A stretch of 64,000 bases of DNA from JAWWPY01 sp033854735 (GCA_033854735.1 JAWWPY010000457.1:1-64000), one strand, 5' to 3'. Shown: positions 9,226 to 17,233, numbered from the stretch's first letter. Notes: generated by a model not told the origin, from the sequence alone. A program made the numbers and translations.

Positions 9226-10392
9226 ATGGAGATCGATCGGACCCTCCTTTCCCCAGCTCATCGGTGCCCTCGGCGTGGTCAGGGGGAGCGCGGGCCGGGC
9301 CGCCGCGTGGTGATCGTGGCGTGGCGGGACATTGCCAGCCCCCAGGCAGGCGGCTCGGAGTTGCTGGTCGACCAGCTCGCTGCGGGCCTCACCGCTCGTG
9401 GTGACCAGGTCACCCTCCTGTGCGGCGGCCGGGCGGCCGCACACGACTATGACGTCGTGCGCAGCGGGGGGCCGTACACGCAGTTCGCGGGCGCGCCGTT
9501 GGCTTACGCGCGCCGGCTGCGCGACTGCGACGTGGTGGTGGAGGTCTGCAACGGCATGCCATTCCTGGCGCCCCTGTGGTCCCGAAAGCCCACGGTCTGC
9601 ATGGTCAACCATGTGCATACCGACCTGTGGGCGCTGCGGTTCCCCCCGCCGCTGTCCACGGTGGGCCGGTTCATGGAGCAGCGGGTCATGCCGTGGGCCC
9701 ACCGCCGCAGCCTGATGCTGACGGTGTCGGCGTCGACGGCGCAGGAACTTCAGTCACTGGGCGTGGACCGCGGACGCATCCGCCTGCTCCACAACGGGGT
9801 CGCCCCGGCCGGCCCGCCGGCCCCGCGGTCTTCTGAGCCGCTGTTCCTGGCGCTCGGCCGGCTCGCCAAATACAAGCGCATCGACCTGCTGCTTCGGTTG
9901 TGGGACCGGGTACGCCCGGTGGTCGGCGGACGGCTGGTCATCGCGGGAGACGGCCCCCAGCTCAGTTATCTGGAGTCACTAGCCGGACCTGGGGTCACCT
10001 TTACCGGGCGGGTCAGCGAGGAGGAAAAGCACCGCCTGCTGCGGGCCGCGTGGCTGCTGGTCCACCCCGCGCTGATCGAAGGATGGGGGATCGTGGTCAC
10101 CGAAGCGGCCCTCCGGGGTACCCCGGCGGTCGGTTTCGACGTTCCGGGACTGCGAGATTCGGTCGCTCACGGGCAGACGGGCCTGCTGGCCCGCACTGAG
10201 GCGGAATTCGCCTCGGCCTGGGCGGCGCTGGCCCTCAACCAGGGGCGGCGCACCGCGATGGGCGCGGCGGCGCGGCGGCGCGCTTCCCAGCTGAGATGGT
10301 CCACGGCGGTGCACCACTTCTCCGCGGTCATCGACGAAGCCCTCGGCGCGCGGCCACACCGTGATCGGCAAACCTGGAAGGGGCAACCATGA
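9226..10392 (+). CDS. GT4-family glycosyltransferase
   Basis: A 388-residue GT-B enzyme. The N-terminal domain contains VVIVAWRDIASPQAGGSELLVDQLA, the acceptor-side glycine-rich loop of GT4 enzymes. The C-terminal domain has FLALGRLAKYKRIDLLLRLW, RLVIAGDGPQ and HPALIEGWGIVVTEAALRGTPAVG, which includes the sugar-nucleotide-binding EX7E motif. It should transfer a sugar from a nucleotide donor to an envelope or secreted glycan. The start at 9226 follows GGAGGA by 8 nt and lies downstream of the promoter at 9151-9180. Its stop overlaps the next start (ATGA). Confidence 0.85.
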   Translation: MEIDRTLLSPAHRCPRRGQGERGPGRRVVIVAWRDIASPQAGGSELLVDQLAAGLTARGDQVTLLCGGRAAAHDYDVVRSGGPYTQFAGAPLAYARRLRDCDVVVEVCNGMPFLAPLWSRKPTVCMVNHVHTDLWALRFPPPLSTVGRFMEQRVMPWAHRRSLMLTVSASTAQELQSLGVDRGRIRLLHNGVAPAGPPAPRSSEPLFLALGRLAKYKRIDLLLRLWDRVRPVVGGRLVIAGDGPQLSYLESLAGPGVTFTGRVSEEEKHRLLRAAWLLVHPALIEGWGIVVTEAALRGTPAVGFDVPGLRDSVAHGQTGLLARTEAEFASAWAALALNQGRRTAMGAAARRRASQLRWSTAVHHFSAVIDEALGARPHRDRQTWKGQP

Positions 10393-11144
10393 CAGCGTCC
10401 CGCCTAGGCCCCGTCCGGGATCCGGTCGGCACAGGCCGGTTGCGCGCCTTTTATGAGGACCCCGGGACCACCGTCAGTTCGGGGCCCGACCGGGCGCACC
10501 GGCAGGCCCGGATGCTCGCCGCGGCGCTGGCCCAACGGAGCGGGCCACAGCAGATCGTGGATGTCGGCTGCGGGGACGGAACCGCCACTCACCTGGTCAA
10601 GCGGCTGGATCCCCGCAATACCGTCATCGGCGTCGACTGGTCGGCGATGGCGCTGGTCCAAGCCCGGGCCCGGGGGCTGCTGGTGATCCAGGGCGGAGTC
10701 GACGCCGCCGGCCTTCCGCTCGCCGACTCCAGTGCCGACGTTGTGATCATGAGCGAGCTGATCGAGCATCTGGTCGATACCGACGCGGCCGTCGATGAGG
10801 CCCGCCGGATTCTGCGCCCAGGAGGCATCCTGCTTCTGTCGACGCCGAACCTGGCGGCGTGGTTCAACAGAGGGCTGGTCGGCCTGGGCATCCAGCCTGT
10901 GTTCTCCGAGGTAAGCCTGCGCGGCATCTACGGCAGGCCGGGTGATCAGGTCGTCGGGCACCTGCGCCTGTTTACCCGCCGTGCGCTGGTGGAATTCCTC
11001 ACCGCCCGCGGCTTCTCCTGTGAGGTGGTGCTGGGCGCCGCGTACCACGACGTACCGCGCCTGCTTCGGCCACTGGATCGTTCACTGTGCCACTGGCCGT
11101 CGATGGCCAGCATCCTGCTCGTGCAGGCCCGGCGCAGGCGATGA
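10389..11144 (+). CDS. Class I SAM-dependent methyltransferase
   Basis: A 251-residue methyltransferase. Motif I is IVDVGCGDGTATHLV, then VIGVDWSAMAL, motif II region ADVVIMSELIEHLVDTDAAV, and the post-II segment RILRPGGILLLSTPNLAAW. This resembles the Methyltransf_11/23 type seen in glycan and O-antigen clusters. It is coupled to the glycosyltransferase by a 4-nt overlap, so it probably methylates the glycosylated product or a sugar in it (inference). Confidence 0.8.
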   Translation: MTASRLGPVRDPVGTGRLRAFYEDPGTTVSSGPDRAHRQARMLAAALAQRSGPQQIVDVGCGDGTATHLVKRLDPRNTVIGVDWSAMALVQARARGLLVIQGGVDAAGLPLADSSADVVIMSELIEHLVDTDAAVDEARRILRPGGILLLSTPNLAAWFNRGLVGLGIQPVFSEVSLRGIYGRPGDQVVGHLRLFTRRALVEFLTARGFSCEVVLGAAYHDVPRLLRPLDRSLCHWPSMASILLVQARRRR

Positions 11145-11203
11145 GCGAATATGGTCTGGAACCGTGCTGGGAGGGGGATCCCGCGATCCAGCCCGCGACG
11201 GTT

Positions 11204-11209
11204 TACCGT
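11204..11209 (+). promoter_or_regulatory. -10 element of a leaderless promoter (TetR gene)
   Basis: TACCGT is followed by 6 nt and then GTG at 11216. A TAnnnT box 6-7 nt before a start codon is the usual look of leaderless transcripts in actinobacteria. I see no clear -35. Confidence 0.4.
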
Positions 11210-11215
11210 AACGCT

Positions 11216-11893
11216 GTGAGGCCCGCTGAGAACCCATCTGAAGACGAGGAACGCCCGGCTCGTCCCGCCCGGCGCAGGCTCGCGCCCGACGACCGGCGCC
11301 GGGCCCTGATCGACTCGGCGCTGAAGCTGTTCAACACCCGCCCCTATGACGAGGTGTCGGTGGACGACATCGCGGCCACGGCCGGGATGTCACGGCCGCT
11401 GGTCTACCACTATTACGGGGGCAAGGCGGGGGTGTTCATCACCGCGCTGCGACAAACGGGCGACGATGTGGTGGCGGCGATCAGCGAAGCGGGGATGGAG
11501 GACCCGGACAACTGGCTGGCCGCCGGGCTGGCCGCCTATCTCGATCACATCCAGGCCAACCCGATCCGCCTCACTGCCTTGCTCCGCCACGGGTCCCTGG
11601 CTGGCGGGGAGGACCGCCAGGTGCTGGATGAGATCCGTGACCAGGTGCTGGCTCTCATCCTGACCGGCCTCCGTTCGCCTAGCGACTCGGCCGTGCTCGA
11701 GTCGGTACTGCGCGGCTGGATCGCCATGGTAGAGACGATGGGCCGCGAGTGGCTGCGCCAGGGTGCGCCGACACGCAAAGAACTGGAGACCTTGCTGCCC
11801 GAGTTGCTGCGCGCCGTTCTGGGGACAGCGGCGTGGCACGACGCCGGGGTCGCCGCGGTCCTGCCCCGCCTGCCCCCGCTGAAGGGCGGTTGA
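11216..11893 (+). CDS. TetR/AcrR-family transcriptional regulator
   Basis: A 225-residue protein. The N-terminal helix-turn-helix is RRALIDSALKLFNTRPYDEVSVDDIAATAGMSRPLVYHYYGGKAGVF (helices within residues about 24-70), a standard TetR DNA-binding domain. The ligand domain is not assignable. The GTG at 11216 follows a leaderless -10 box by 6 nt. An alternative ATG at 11141 overlaps the upstream stop but has no ribosome site and would add 25 atypical residues. The SDR gene just downstream has its own promoter and is the most likely target. Confidence 0.8.
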   Translation: MRPAENPSEDEERPARPARRRLAPDDRRRALIDSALKLFNTRPYDEVSVDDIAATAGMSRPLVYHYYGGKAGVFITALRQTGDDVVAAISEAGMEDPDNWLAAGLAAYLDHIQANPIRLTALLRHGSLAGGEDRQVLDEIRDQVLALILTGLRSPSDSAVLESVLRGWIAMVETMGREWLRQGAPTRKELETLLPELLRAVLGTAAWHDAGVAAVLPRLPPLKGG

Positions 11894-11939
11894 TCCCGCC
11901 CGCCGATGCGGCGGGCGAGATCTCGGCCGAGCCGATCCC

Positions 11940-11970
11940 TTGACACCCGGCTTCGGGGAGGATCTATTCT
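11940..11970 (+). promoter_or_regulatory. Promoter of the SDR gene with a candidate operator
   Basis: TTGACA (11940-11945) and TATTCT (11965-11970) are 19 bp apart. Directly downstream, TACT-CTTC-AGTA forms a short inverted repeat that could be read by the adjacent TetR protein. Confidence 0.45.
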
Positions 11971-12005
11971 ACTCTTCAGTAACATCGCCAGCGAGGGGAC
12001 CAGTT

Positions 12006-12842
12006 ATGGCCTCATCCAGCGAAAGTGGATCACTTGTCGGCATAGCTGCCCTGATCACCGGCGGCGAGGGCAGAATCGGGCTGGCCTGTGCGCGGCGACT
12101 GGCCGCCGACGGCGCCACGGTCACCATCTGCGGGTGCTCCGAGGAGCGTCTCAAGCTGGCCGCCGACGCTTACCGGCTGCGCTACGTGATCGCCGATGTC
12201 ACGGACGAGGAGCAGATCGCCAGCGCCCTCGCCGACGCTGCCTCCAGCGGCCCGCTGCGCATCGTGATCGCCAGTGCGGGAGGCTCCTCCTCGATCGGGC
12301 CGGTCTCCCAGCTCAACACCGCCGGCTGGCGCGCCACGCTGGAACTCAACGCGACCGGCACCATGCTGACCCTCAAATACGCCGCGCAGGAGATGGCGCG
12401 TGTGGGCGGAGGCTCCTTCGTGGCCATCTCCTCCATTGCCGCCACCACCATCCACCGCTGGTTCGGCGCCTATGGTCCCGCCAATGCCGCGGTCGACAAC
12501 ATCGTGGCGCTGGCCGCGGACGAACTGGGCGGGATCGGCATCCGCGTCAACGGCATCCGGCCGGGAATCGTGGAATCCGAACTGGTAGCGGGCATCGCTG
12601 ACCCCGGTCCGGTACTGCATGACTATCTGGCCTGCATACCGCTGTCGAGGGTCGGCACTCCCGAGAACATCGCCGAGGCCGCCCGCTTCCTGACGGGCCC
12701 GGAGTCGGCCTGGATCACCGGGGAGGTGATCAACGTCGACGGCGGCCAGCATCTACGCCGCGGCCCCGACTACACCGCGATGTTCGAGCCCATGTTCGCC
12801 GCCGCAACCCCGCAGGAAGGACCGCATCCATGCGTACGCTGA
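12006..12842 (+). CDS. SDR-family protein lacking the catalytic lysine
   Basis: A 278-residue short-chain dehydrogenase fold. The nucleotide loop is TGGEGRIGLACA (residues 18-29), the NAG-like segment is IASAGG, and the C-terminal TGEVINVDGGQ is intact. The catalytic serine is in AISSIAA. The usual YxxxK reads YGPAN (Tyr156, Asn160 where Lys is expected). Without Lys the normal oxidoreductase mechanism is impaired, so the protein may have altered chemistry or a binding role. GAGGGG lies 7 nt before the ATG at 12006. It overlaps the next small gene by 13 nt. Confidence 0.8.
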   Translation: MASSSESGSLVGIAALITGGEGRIGLACARRLAADGATVTICGCSEERLKLAADAYRLRYVIADVTDEEQIASALADAASSGPLRIVIASAGGSSSIGPVSQLNTAGWRATLELNATGTMLTLKYAAQEMARVGGGSFVAISSIAATTIHRWFGAYGPANAAVDNIVALAADELGGIGIRVNGIRPGIVESELVAGIADPGPVLHDYLACIPLSRVGTPENIAEAARFLTGPESAWITGEVINVDGGQHLRRGPDYTAMFEPMFAAATPQEGPHPCVR

Positions 12843-12958
12843 TCGCCCTTCTAGTCGGCGCCCTCCTGGCCATCGCCTCTGTGGCGATCCTGGTCCACGA
12901 CAGCACCGCAGTCACGCCAGCGTCCACCCGGGTGCTGTACAACTATGGCTCCGGCTAA
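12830..12958 (+). CDS. Small membrane or exported protein, possibly DUF2613-like
   Basis: A 42-residue reading frame with AGGAAGGA 5 nt before its ATG. Residues 3-22 are a hydrophobic helix (TLIALLVGALLAIASVAILV) and the tail ends TRVLYNYGSG. Length, topology and the Tyr-Gly-Ser ending recall DUF2613, the family of the small protein encoded beside aftD in Mycobacterium tuberculosis (Rv0236A as I recall it). An AftD-like gene is present in this island. The similarity is by eye only and weak because of length. Confidence 0.5.
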   Translation: MRTLIALLVGALLAIASVAILVHDSTAVTPASTRVLYNYGSG

Positions 12959-12972
12959 TCAGCCGCGGGACA

Positions 12973-14196
12973 ATGTCGCTGCCGTCGGCTCTGATCAGGC
13001 GGAATCATTCGGTTGCCACCCGGTGCGTCCGCCTGTGCCGTGCGTTGGCGTGCGCCTGGGCTGTCCTAGCGTCTATCGCCGCGGTCGCGGCCTGCGGGGC
13101 TGGTGTTCCCCATCCGGCACCGGTGCAGGTGCTGTCGAACTATGAGAGGGCCGGCAACACCATCCGCCGCGACTGCGGCTACAGCAGCCCGCTGCCGGGC
13201 AAGCCAGGGTGGAGCCTGTGGCTGTTCTGCGACACGGTGATCGCCGATGCCCGTGGCGGGAAGGCCGAGCGCCTGATCCTCGGCACGGACACGGCGGCCG
13301 TAGGCCCGTACCGGGCGGGCCGGGCGCCCGCACGGCTGAGCGAAATCTCCACCCCGCCGGCGCCGCTGACTTTGCCCAGCGCCGGCCCCCCGCAGCCATT
13401 CCTGCCCGCGCCGCAGGGCCTCCTGCTGCCGGGCGGTATGTTCCCCTGCACCGGCCCCGGCGCCTACTCGGCCTCGTGGATCTCGGGGGTCACCCGGGAA
13501 CAGTCGGCCTCCGCCTTCTCCGGCCTGCTCATCAGCTACGACGACTACTGCGTCACCGGGAACGCCGGTTCGCTGACCGTGGAGGGCTTCGGACTGATCG
13601 AGTACGACCCAGCGAGCAATCTTCTCAGCTCGCCAGCCCGGGTGTTCGGCAACGTCACCGGGCTGCAGTTGCCGCCGCAGCAGGTACTCGGCTCACCGGT
13701 CTTCGCAGGCGACGGCTACCTCTATTTGTTCGGATTCTGCCCCGCCGCGGCCCCGCCTGCCGGATGCGGCCGCGGCCGCGTGTTCCTGGCCCGGACCGTC
13801 GCCCAGCCGGCGTACTGGCAGAACCCGCTGACGTACCAGTACTGGACCGGCGGCGGGTGGTCATCGGACGAGACCGCCGCCGCTACGCTGATCACCGTCG
13901 GCCGGCCGCTCGGGATCTCGGTCGGCGACTACGCCGCCGACGGCCGCGGCCTGGTCATGGTCGAGCAGACCAGCCTGGCCGGCGGCTTCCAGGCCTGGCA
14001 GGCCAGGTCGCCGACCGGCCCGTGGCGGCTGATCCTCACCGGCCGGGTGCCGTGCGGCCGGGATGCCCAGCACGGGACGGGGGGCCTGTGCCGTGCCATC
14101 ATCGGCCATCCAGAACTCAGCACCCGCCGCCAGTTGCTCATCTCCTATTTCGATCCGGGAAACTCCCACGTGGATGTGTCCGCCTATCCCTGGTAA
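12973..14196 (+). CDS. Secreted lipoprotein, beta-propeller-like, function unknown
   Basis: A 407-residue protein. The N terminus has a lipoprotein signal: a hydrophobic stretch ALACAWAVLASIAAVAAC with the lipidated Cys at 41. The mature part is rich in beta-type repeats: SLWLFCDTVIAD, GSPVFAGDGYLYLFG, FQAWQARSPTGPW, HPELSTRRQLLISYF. The repeats resemble five-bladed propellers of the DUF4185 or GH43 type. DUF4185 (GH183) members are endo-arabinanases in mycobacteria. That would fit the AftD-like enzyme nearby, but I could not confirm the family. The start is the ATG at 12973, 14 nt after the small gene, with only a weak ribosome site. Confidence 0.6.
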   Translation: MSLPSALIRRNHSVATRCVRLCRALACAWAVLASIAAVAACGAGVPHPAPVQVLSNYERAGNTIRRDCGYSSPLPGKPGWSLWLFCDTVIADARGGKAERLILGTDTAAVGPYRAGRAPARLSEISTPPAPLTLPSAGPPQPFLPAPQGLLLPGGMFPCTGPGAYSASWISGVTREQSASAFSGLLISYDDYCVTGNAGSLTVEGFGLIEYDPASNLLSSPARVFGNVTGLQLPPQQVLGSPVFAGDGYLYLFGFCPAAAPPAGCGRGRVFLARTVAQPAYWQNPLTYQYWTGGGWSSDETAAATLITVGRPLGISVGDYAADGRGLVMVEQTSLAGGFQAWQARSPTGPWRLILTGRVPCGRDAQHGTGGLCRAIIGHPELSTRRQLLISYFDPGNSHVDVSAYPW

Positions 14197-14217
14197 TCCC
14201 CCTGAGGAGCAGCTGAG

Positions 14218-14988
14218 ATGACGCTGGCGTCACGAATGGGTGCCCACATGCCGGAGACGCTGCTGGTGACGCTCATCAGCCTGGCCTACCGGCGATTTGA
14301 GCCGGAAATCCTGCGTCTCGACGAGGTGTGCGGCCGCGGCGGCACGATGGTGGATATCGGCGGCTGGTACGGGCCATGGACGCGGCGCCTGGTCCACCGG
14401 GCCGACGGGGTCGTCATCATCGAGCCAACGCCACTGCACCAAGTGCTCCGGCGGACGCTCCCGCCTACGGTGAACGTTATTGCCGCCGCCGCGTCCGATC
14501 ACTACGGGGAGGCCGAGATCTGGCTGCCGCCCTCGGGCGGGGGGATGCGAGGCGTCTCCTCTTTGCACCGGCGGGACATCCATAGCGGGTCGGTCAAGGT
14601 GCCTCTGGTGACAGTGGACGGGCTCGGCCTGCACGACGTGACGTTTATGAAGATCGACGTGGACGGGCACGAAGTCCCCGTGCTGCACGGTGCGGCGGAA
14701 ACCGTGCAGCGAGATCGGCCCCGGCTGCTCGTCGAGGTCGAACAGCGGATCCAGCCGATCACGGACGTGACGGGCCTGCTGGAATCCTGGGGTTACCGTG
14801 GCTGGGTACTGCCCAGCCGCCAGTGGGTGCCGCTCGCCGACTTCCCGCTGGCCGCGCACCAGGCCAGGACATGCCACGTGTCCGAGCGCGGCCTGCTGGC
14901 CCGGGCCCTGTGGCCGTTCCCGCGGTACCTCAACTCAGTACTGTTCCTGCCCGGGAGCCAGATGCCTGGGCCGGCTAACTCCTGGTGA
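14218..14988 (+). CDS. FkbM-family methyltransferase
   Basis: A 256-residue protein. The SAM motif is TMVDIGGWYGPWTRRL and the FkbM signature is VTFMKIDVDGHEVPVLHGA (around residue 140-160). FkbM proteins O-methylate sugars or polyketides, so a sugar O-methylation step in this island is likely. GAGGAG lies upstream of the ATG at 14218. The 3' end overlaps the convergent GH18 gene by 14 nt. It is the last gene of the rightward run. Confidence 0.8.
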   Translation: MTLASRMGAHMPETLLVTLISLAYRRFEPEILRLDEVCGRGGTMVDIGGWYGPWTRRLVHRADGVVIIEPTPLHQVLRRTLPPTVNVIAAAASDHYGEAEIWLPPSGGGMRGVSSLHRRDIHSGSVKVPLVTVDGLGLHDVTFMKIDVDGHEVPVLHGAAETVQRDRPRLLVEVEQRIQPITDVTGLLESWGYRGWVLPSRQWVPLADFPLAAHQARTCHVSERGLLARALWPFPRYLNSVLFLPGSQMPGPANSW

Positions 14989-16009
14989 AGGGCTCGAAGG
15001 TGTGGCTGAACTGCCAGGTCGATTGGGAGACCCCCGAGCAGCTGTCGCTGGCACCGGCGCCCGGGCAGCCGCCGTTGTCCCTTTCGAGGGCCCAGAAGGA
15101 CAGCTCGGCCAGGTGCTTGGTCACCGCCCAGTGCTCGATCGCCGTCGCGTCAGCGGTCGTAAAGATCTCGGGCGGCCCGAAGTCGTCGACGCCCACCATC
15201 TCGGTGACGCCGATCATGGACCACAGATGGTGGGCCGGCCGGGCCGGATAAAGCTGATGCAGCGAGTCGTACAGGTGCTGCGCGGCGGTCATCGAGTCGG
15301 CCGCCATCTCGTGCGGCTGGTTGTCGTAGTAGTCGAAGGTCATGATATTGACGATGTCGATCCGGGCATGATCGCTGACCGCGTCCTGCAGGACGCTCAG
15401 CCCGGTCGGGTTGAGCCCGGCCACGTTGGTCGGGAGGGTGTAGACGAACTGCACCGCACGGCCGCGCTTGGCCGCCCAGTCTTCGACCATCCTGATCGCC
15501 TGGTTGCGCCGGTCGATGCCGGCCGGGTTCGTCAGCGAGTTGTCCTCGGTGTCGAGGTCGAGGCGGGTCACGTTGTAGGTGGTGATCACTTTCTCGTAGG
15601 CGGCGGCGATCAGCGCCACGTTCGTGCAGCTGTCGGCGATCTCGGTGCCGGTGTGGTCAGCGGAGTAGCCGCCGAAGGAAGGGATGACGTCGCCTCCGGC
15701 CGCGCGGATTTTCGCGATGTCGCTGCCGTAGACGGACGGCGCGATCGGGGTCGCCGGGTCGCCGTTCCAGTCGATGGTGCACGACCCGGCCGCCGGGGTC
15801 TGGATGAAGGCCATGGTCAGGTACCGGGCGCCCGATTCCCGCGAGAGCGCCGCGGGGCTATCGGTGGTGTACGCCTCGAAGTATGGCGCGAAGATGTGCG
15901 TGGGCAGCGGGGCCCAGCTCGCAGAGCTGGCGTGCGCGGTGGAGGAGGCACCGCCTGCGGCAGCCAGTGCGAGCACGGCGACCGCGAGGAGCGAACGCGA
16001 CCGGGACAT
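14975..16009 (-). CDS. Secreted GH18 chitinase-like glycoside hydrolase
   Basis: A 344-residue secreted enzyme. Residues 1-26 are a Sec signal peptide (LLAVAVLALAAAGGASSTAHA). The GH18 barrel shows PSFGGYSADHTG (strand 3) and LDLDTE at residues 150-155. This keeps the DxDxE core with Glu155 as acid/base, while the first Asp of the full DxxDxDxE is Thr. NIMTFDYYDN is the substrate-assisting YxD-like strand. Such enzymes cleave beta-1,4-GlcNAc polymers. The ATG at 16009 is preceded by GGAAAG. In-frame codons further upstream are repeat-derived leader. Transcription probably starts near 16217. Confidence 0.8.
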   Translation of the reverse strand: MSRSRSLLAVAVLALAAAGGASSTAHASSASWAPLPTHIFAPYFEAYTTDSPAALSRESGARYLTMAFIQTPAAGSCTIDWNGDPATPIAPSVYGSDIAKIRAAGGDVIPSFGGYSADHTGTEIADSCTNVALIAAAYEKVITTYNVTRLDLDTEDNSLTNPAGIDRRNQAIRMVEDWAAKRGRAVQFVYTLPTNVAGLNPTGLSVLQDAVSDHARIDIVNIMTFDYYDNQPHEMAADSMTAAQHLYDSLHQLYPARPAHHLWSMIGVTEMVGVDDFGPPEIFTTADATAIEHWAVTKHLAELSFWALERDNGGCPGAGASDSCSGVSQSTWQFSHTFEPFTRS

Positions 16010-16080
16010 TGAGCCAACTTTCCAGCGGTTCCAGCGAGGGATCAGTGGTAACGCACCGGCGAACGGCCGTTGCGCCGCCA

Positions 16081-16163
16081 ATAGGTGTACACCAGCAGGC
16101 GGGACAGATAGGTGGGCACCAGTAGGTGTGCACCAGATAGGTGTGCACCAGTAGGTGTGCACG
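16081..16163 (-). repeat. Five operator-like repeats in the GH18 leader
   Basis: Five copies of an ATAGGTGTGCACCAG-type unit occur at 16081-16095, 16108-16122, 16123-16136, 16137-16151 and 16152-16163. Each holds GGTG-NN-CACC, a palindrome (perfect GGTGTACACC in the first copy, degraded in the last). Centres are 27, 14, 15 and 14 bp apart. The shape recalls the paired TGGTCTAGACCA boxes of Streptomyces chitinase promoters bound by GntR-type regulators. The sites lie in the transcribed leader. Confidence 0.7.
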
Positions 16164-16195
16164 AAATGCGCGCTTGCCGACACTCTGGGTCATTG

Positions 16196-16252
16196 AATAG
16201 GAAAGTTTCCTATTAGTACAGGAAAATTAGACCTCTCGCAGCGACCTGTCAA
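16196..16252 (-). promoter_or_regulatory. GH18 promoter with a 19-bp operator palindrome
   Basis: On the minus strand TTGACA (16252-16247) and TAATTT (16229-16224) are exactly 17 bp apart. Immediately downstream, at the expected start of transcription, AATAGGAAAGTTTCCTATT (16196-16214) is a perfect inverted repeat with 9-bp arms and one central base. A repressor bound there would block initiation. Confidence 0.7.
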
Positions 16253-16259
16253 GAGGCCT

Positions 16260-16281
16260 CCGGCCTTCCCCGAAAGGCCGG
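16260..16281 (-). terminator. Terminator after the mazF-type toxin gene
   Basis: CCGGCCTT, a 6-nt loop and AAGGCCGG form an 8-bp stem between the toxin stop (16324) and the GH18 promoter (16252), so it separates the two units. Confidence 0.55.
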
Positions 16282-16287
16282 CACCAA

Positions 16288-16335
16288 GAGCGGCTCAGAC
16301 TATGAACCGGTAGCGGGAGCGGCTCAGACTATGAA
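16288..16335. repeat. 29-bp-period direct duplication of the toxin 3' end
   Basis: GAGCGGCTCAGACTATGAA occurs at 16288-16306 and again at 16317-16335. The second copy includes the toxin stop codon, so the last codons of the toxin gene plus stop were duplicated in tandem. Confidence 0.75.
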
Positions 16336-16653
16336 GAGGTGCAGGTAACGGCTGATCGCTGTCAGCGCTTCGCTGCTGACCTGGCCCAGATGGCGTCCGG
16401 CTCGCTGATCTGACATCGCGCGGACTTGCTCGGTCATGGCGTACGACACCTGTTTCAGCCCGGTGCCTTCATCTGCGGAAATCTGGATGTGATGGTCCAG
16501 GTCGCGGTTCCGGGTGGTGAGCGGCACCGCGAGGAACAGCCCGGGTATCACTGAGTAGCGATGGTGCGACACCACCACGACCGGGCGTATCCCGCCCTGC
16601 TCCCGGCCCGCCACCGGGTTAAGGTCGCAGAGCAGTACGTCACCGCTGGTCAA
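16324..16653 (-). CDS. MazF/PemK-type mRNA interferase toxin
   Basis: A 109-residue toxin. The N terminus GDVLLCDLNPVAGREQGGIRPVVVVS is the MazF/PemK signature with the conserved Arg and the EQGG loop. VPLTTRNRD follows, as in the family. MazF enzymes cut mRNA at short sequences when the antitoxin is degraded. The likely start is TTG, overlapping the antitoxin stop (TTGA), so both are translationally coupled. The small size and C-terminal helix are family-typical. Confidence 0.85.
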   Translation of the reverse strand: MTSGDVLLCDLNPVAGREQGGIRPVVVVSHHRYSVIPGLFLAVPLTTRNRDLDHHIQISADEGTGLKQVSYAMTEQVRAMSDQRAGRHLGQVSSEALTAISRYLHLFIV

Positions 16654-16910
16654 GAGTTGTACTCCGGGTACTCCTCGGCGGCGGTGGCGGCCAGGTCATC
16701 GAGGCCAGCCGATGTCCATTCGGCGGCCTCGGCCTGATATGCCGCCATCTCCTGCTGATTTGTCGCGAGCCTCCGGTACCCGTCTTCGATGCCCTGCCAC
16801 ATCATCTCGTCCAGCACAGCCCGCAGTTCCGCGCCGAGGCTCCGGCCATGCGCTACGGCCCGGGCGGCGAGCCGATCCCGCACCTCAGCGTCCACTCGTA
16901 TCGTTGTCAT
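16650..16910 (-). CDS. Ribbon-helix-helix antitoxin of the MazF pair
   Basis: An 86-residue protein. The N terminus MTTIRVDAEVRDRLAARAVAHGRSL is a ribbon-helix-helix DNA-binding domain. The acidic C-terminal tail (AAEWTSAGLDDLAATAAEEYPEY) is the typical disordered toxin-binding part. I chose the ATG at 16910 because the beta strand begins directly there. A longer reading to 16964 would cover the operator at 16923-16945. Confidence 0.8.
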   Translation of the reverse strand: MTTIRVDAEVRDRLAARAVAHGRSLGAELRAVLDEMMWQGIEDGYRRLATNQQEMAAYQAEAAEWTSAGLDDLAATAAEEYPEYNS

Positions 16911-16922
16911 AGCCACCGGTGA

Positions 16923-16945
16923 AGTATACGTCAGTAACGCATACT
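16923..16945 (-). promoter_or_regulatory. Operator/promoter of the toxin-antitoxin operon
   Basis: AGTATACG, 7 nt, CGCATACT is an inverted repeat with one mismatch per arm. The minus-strand TATACT inside it can serve as the -10. RHH antitoxins normally repress their own operon at such sites. Confidence 0.6.
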
Positions 16946-17233
16946 CTGAAGGCGCCGCCGCCACGCTGGTGAGGGCAGTCCTGCTCAGGCGCCGGCAGCT
17001 CAGCGAGCGGGCACGCGAGCTGGACGAACTCAGGGCCCAGTTCTGACCCTTAGGTTCATCGGCCCGCTCATGCCAGCCCGGCTTCAGCAGCCCTCACATT
17101 ACGATCTCCCAGCTGGAGTACCAGTTTGGCTCGCGACATTGGCGGGACTAATGGTCCGTAGCGTTTCAGAACGCTGATCTCGTAACAGCCGCAGCGGCAA
17201 TGGCCTTTGTGATTGACACCGTTGACACGACCT

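Noticed and set aside
16081..16183. The repeat array before the GH18 gene as a CRISPR array or as a coding extension of the enzyme.
   Set aside because: Units are 14-15 bp without unique spacers, and the translated repeats (Trp/Cys/Thr/Pro) do not resemble a signal peptide.
16789..17046. An 85-residue frame antisense to the antitoxin.
   Set aside because: Most of it is the complement of the antitoxin gene and operator. Only the last 30 residues look coding, without a start of their own.
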